From: Monarcha castaneiventris obscurior
Lineage: Eukaryota > Chordata > Aves > Passeriformes > Monarchidae
DNA: 64,000 nucleotides
Assembly (NCBI GenBank): GCA_026261815.1
Contig: JAMPIT010000884.1
Coordinates: forward strand, 11,793,001 to 11,857,000
Direction of reading: 5' to 3'
A program made the translations under genes and the position numbers. The stretch's first letter is position 1. The number at the start of each line of letters is the position of its first letter. The notes beneath the pieces are model-generated. The model was not told the origin of the DNA, made no database searches, and saw only the letters and a list, made by a program, of their open reading frames with translations. Of the stretch, positions 61,805 to 64,000 are shown one piece after another.

Positions 61805-62060
61805 AAGGGGAATGACTTTAAACTGAAGGAGAGAGATTAGATTGGATATTGGGAAGAAATTCTTCCTTGTGAGGATGATGAGGCCCTGTCACAGGTTTCC
61901 CAGGGAAGTCATGGATACCCTATCCCTGGAAGTGTTCAAGGCCAGGCTGGATGGGGCTCTGAACAACATGGTCTAATGAAATGTGTCCCTACCCATGTCA
62001 GGGGTTTGGAACAGGATGGTCTTTAAGGTCCCTTCCAACATAAACCATTTTGATTCCATG
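61805..62060 (+). mobile_element. CR1 LINE 3' end
   Basis: Contains GATTGGATATTGGGAAGAAA, CCCTGGAAGTGTTCAAGGCC, GGCTGGATGGGGCTCTGAAC and GGTCTTTAAGGTCCCTTCCA. It ends in a degraded ATTTTGATTCCATGAAT where the octamer repeats should be. It is 5'-truncated, without coding capacity. Confidence 0.95.
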
Positions 62061-64000
62061 AATATGCACAAGCTTAGGAGTGGGACATGAGTCAGTGTGG
62101 CAACCCAAGCAGAGGGAATAAACTGGCCATGCAGTAGTGAGGTGGGCTATTGAATGGGTATTTTGATGAAGTGTCCTGGACACAAGTGACGGCTTGGAGT
62201 GATGTCACATTCCTCCTATCAGCTGCAACTTGAGATAGATACAGCTGCAGCAGGGTCAGATGCAGAGCACACAGAAAGAAAGAGTGCTTCTAAAATATAC
62301 AGTGGTTTTGCAGATTCTACTGGACACTGATTATAAGTAATTTTAAACAATAAATAATAATATTTTATATTAATGTTAATTTCCTTGTGTCCCAGAGAAA
62401 AAGTCAAAGCCATGCCTGGCATGTTCACAGAAGTGGCCAAGGCACAGATTTTTGTGAGCCCTCCATCTGTTGATGCCAACACAAGGACAGGAAGGAGTGT
62501 GAGTTTGAAACCTCCTTTCTATGAAGGGCTCTATGCCACTCCCCACTGCCTTCAGTAGCGAGCTACAGTAAAACACAAACTTTTTTTTTTAAAATCTGTG
62601 CATTTACCAGATCTCTTGGCATGATAACTGCTGTGCCTTTCTTTGAATGCCATAGCACAAGCATTAGGTTCAGTGGCAAGAGACACTGTCATTTCTAGTG
62701 TCCCAGACTGTTAATCTTTAAATATTGTTGTATCAGCCAGCTCTTTTCTACACATGCCATCATGACTGGCACTGCCAATCTACTATTTATGTGGATTATG
62801 TTCAAACCATCTGTTTTAAAATAATAGTAATGATCTCTCGAATAGAAATATGTGTGCTGATGTAAAGTACAGGGCAATGCTAGGGAAGAATTACAAAATG
62901 GATGCACATTAATTTGCAAATGTTCAGTGATGGAAGAGATATATATCTATTAAGTAGTCCCAGAAGGAAGAGAAAAACAGGCCAATAACGCCCCCCTGTT
63001 ATTTTGTTGGACATAACTTGGACCAGAGTTTGTTCCAGTGTTTAGAGACAAGCCTAGTTTTATTTTTCAGTTCAGACCTAGTGGGAGTTATTCAAAATGG
63101 TGCAGTTGTGATTCTAATACTCCCCCCCGAACTTGCAGAAAGTACAGATCACTATCCAAACTTTGTGGTTTGGTCTCACATTTCTTATGCAAGTTTTCAA
63201 AATTAGCCATGAAATGAGGTAGTGCTTTTGTACAAACTTGATGGAAAATGGGAGGTAGAAAATCTCAAGAGAATATCAGTTTTCAGGAGATTTCAGTATG
63301 TCCTGAATTCAGTGGGAATAGAAAATCTGTGACAATAGCTTTTCTTTTAAAGATCCATCTAAACCTCTAGCTTTAAATCTAGTCTTCTAGACTTCTGGCT
63401 CAGACCCATCATAAAATATTTTAGCGCTTCCCTTTCTTGTGCCAGGCAAAATCAAGTGCTGTTGTCTAATTTGCATTTCCAAAGAACCTATAACTGCAGT
63501 TTCTCCAGTAAGTGTTGAAGTGCAGAGACATACAAAGCCATTTTTTAAATATTTTATTTTACAAACCTAAGAGAATATAATGATCTGGTTTAGCTCAGTT
63601 CTTACTTTATATGAACATGCTCATTTCTTAAGTCAACATGGTTCTTGGCTGTACTTTTTTTCTGCTGAAGCTTTGCTGTTTGAGAACATAAACGCCAAGC
63701 CAGCGTCTAATGTGATCATAACAAGCCAAGGGGGTATATTCTCCTCTCAGATACCTTCCATTTACATCAGAGTGCTTCCCACTTTCGGGTCAAGGGAATC
63801 CTTCCTTGAAGACGGACTGAATAATGACCACTGGCTTTGTCTGGGGTAATTTACAATCTTTTAGGTTGTCTTACTAGCAAGAACAAAAAAGTCCTAGTGA
63901 ATTATCATACCCACACCTTTTTTACCCATTGCTCTTGAAAACAAGAGATTTAGTTTATTCTCTGGGATTCTGTTGCATTATTTTAGTGGTTCAAAGTTCT
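62061..64000. other. Gene-free, nothing recognised
   Basis: AT-rich sequence to the window end with only short unsupported open frames. Confidence 0.5.

Noticed and set aside
1..64000. CRISPR arrays, operons, bacterial promoters and terminators
   Set aside because: The repeat content is that of a vertebrate nuclear genome, and no evenly spaced repeats with unique spacers were seen.

Overview
The window reads as a gene-free stretch of bird nuclear genome, most likely from a songbird (passerine). Two things point there. The first is several CR1 LINE 3' ends of avian type, ending in tandem copies of an ATTCTATG-like octamer. The second is a set of solo retroviral LTRs of avian ERVL and ERVK type. 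The background is AT-rich. I found no convincing protein-coding exon, rRNA, tRNA or CRISPR array. The longest open frames (285, 215 and 153 codons) lie in LTRs or repeats, or have no recognisable protein character. The window could be intergenic or lie inside a very large intron; the sequence alone does not decide.

Layout. 1-196 is the 3' end of a family A LTR cut by the window edge. 197-8558 is single-copy-like DNA with one octamer/TATA promoter-like pair near 1.1 kb. 8559-9130 is a family B LTR. 9870-11000 is a decayed, old-type CR1. 12-22 kb is mostly unrecognised, with one old CR1/L3-like fragment at 19.9 kb. 22.2-23.2 kb is a CR1 split by a 605-bp ERVK-like LTR. 27.4-27.9 kb holds another probable ERVK-like LTR. 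30067-30947 is a complete family A solo LTR. 34902-37258 is a long (about 1.42 kb) ERVL-like solo LTR with a second, 928-bp family A LTR inserted inside it; both have intact 5-bp target-site duplications. 41.2-41.8 kb is a CR1 joined to an LTR fragment. 42816-43786 is a third complete family A LTR. 47.3 kb is a CR1 3' end and 48.3-49.1 kb a probable LTR. 50.1-51.4 kb is a possible old CR1 next to a G-quadruplex-forming tract. 52417-53088 is a mosaic LTR. 53.9-54.4 kb is a probable ERVK-like LTR. CR1 3' ends lie at 54.8 and 61.8 kb.

The main biology is the history of retroelement insertion. Three family A LTRs entered independently; each has its own duplication and no gag, pol or env lies between them. 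The order of insertion can be read from nesting. One LTR looks recombinant, joining a family B U3 to a family A R/U5. One LTR carries a perfect 16-bp palindrome matching the X-box bound by RFX factors. Outside the repeats I note a perfect 20-bp homeodomain-like palindrome, a short hairpin, several small tandem repeats and AT-rich blocks that could be conserved enhancers. I could not test conservation, and I saw no evidence of a new protein-based system.
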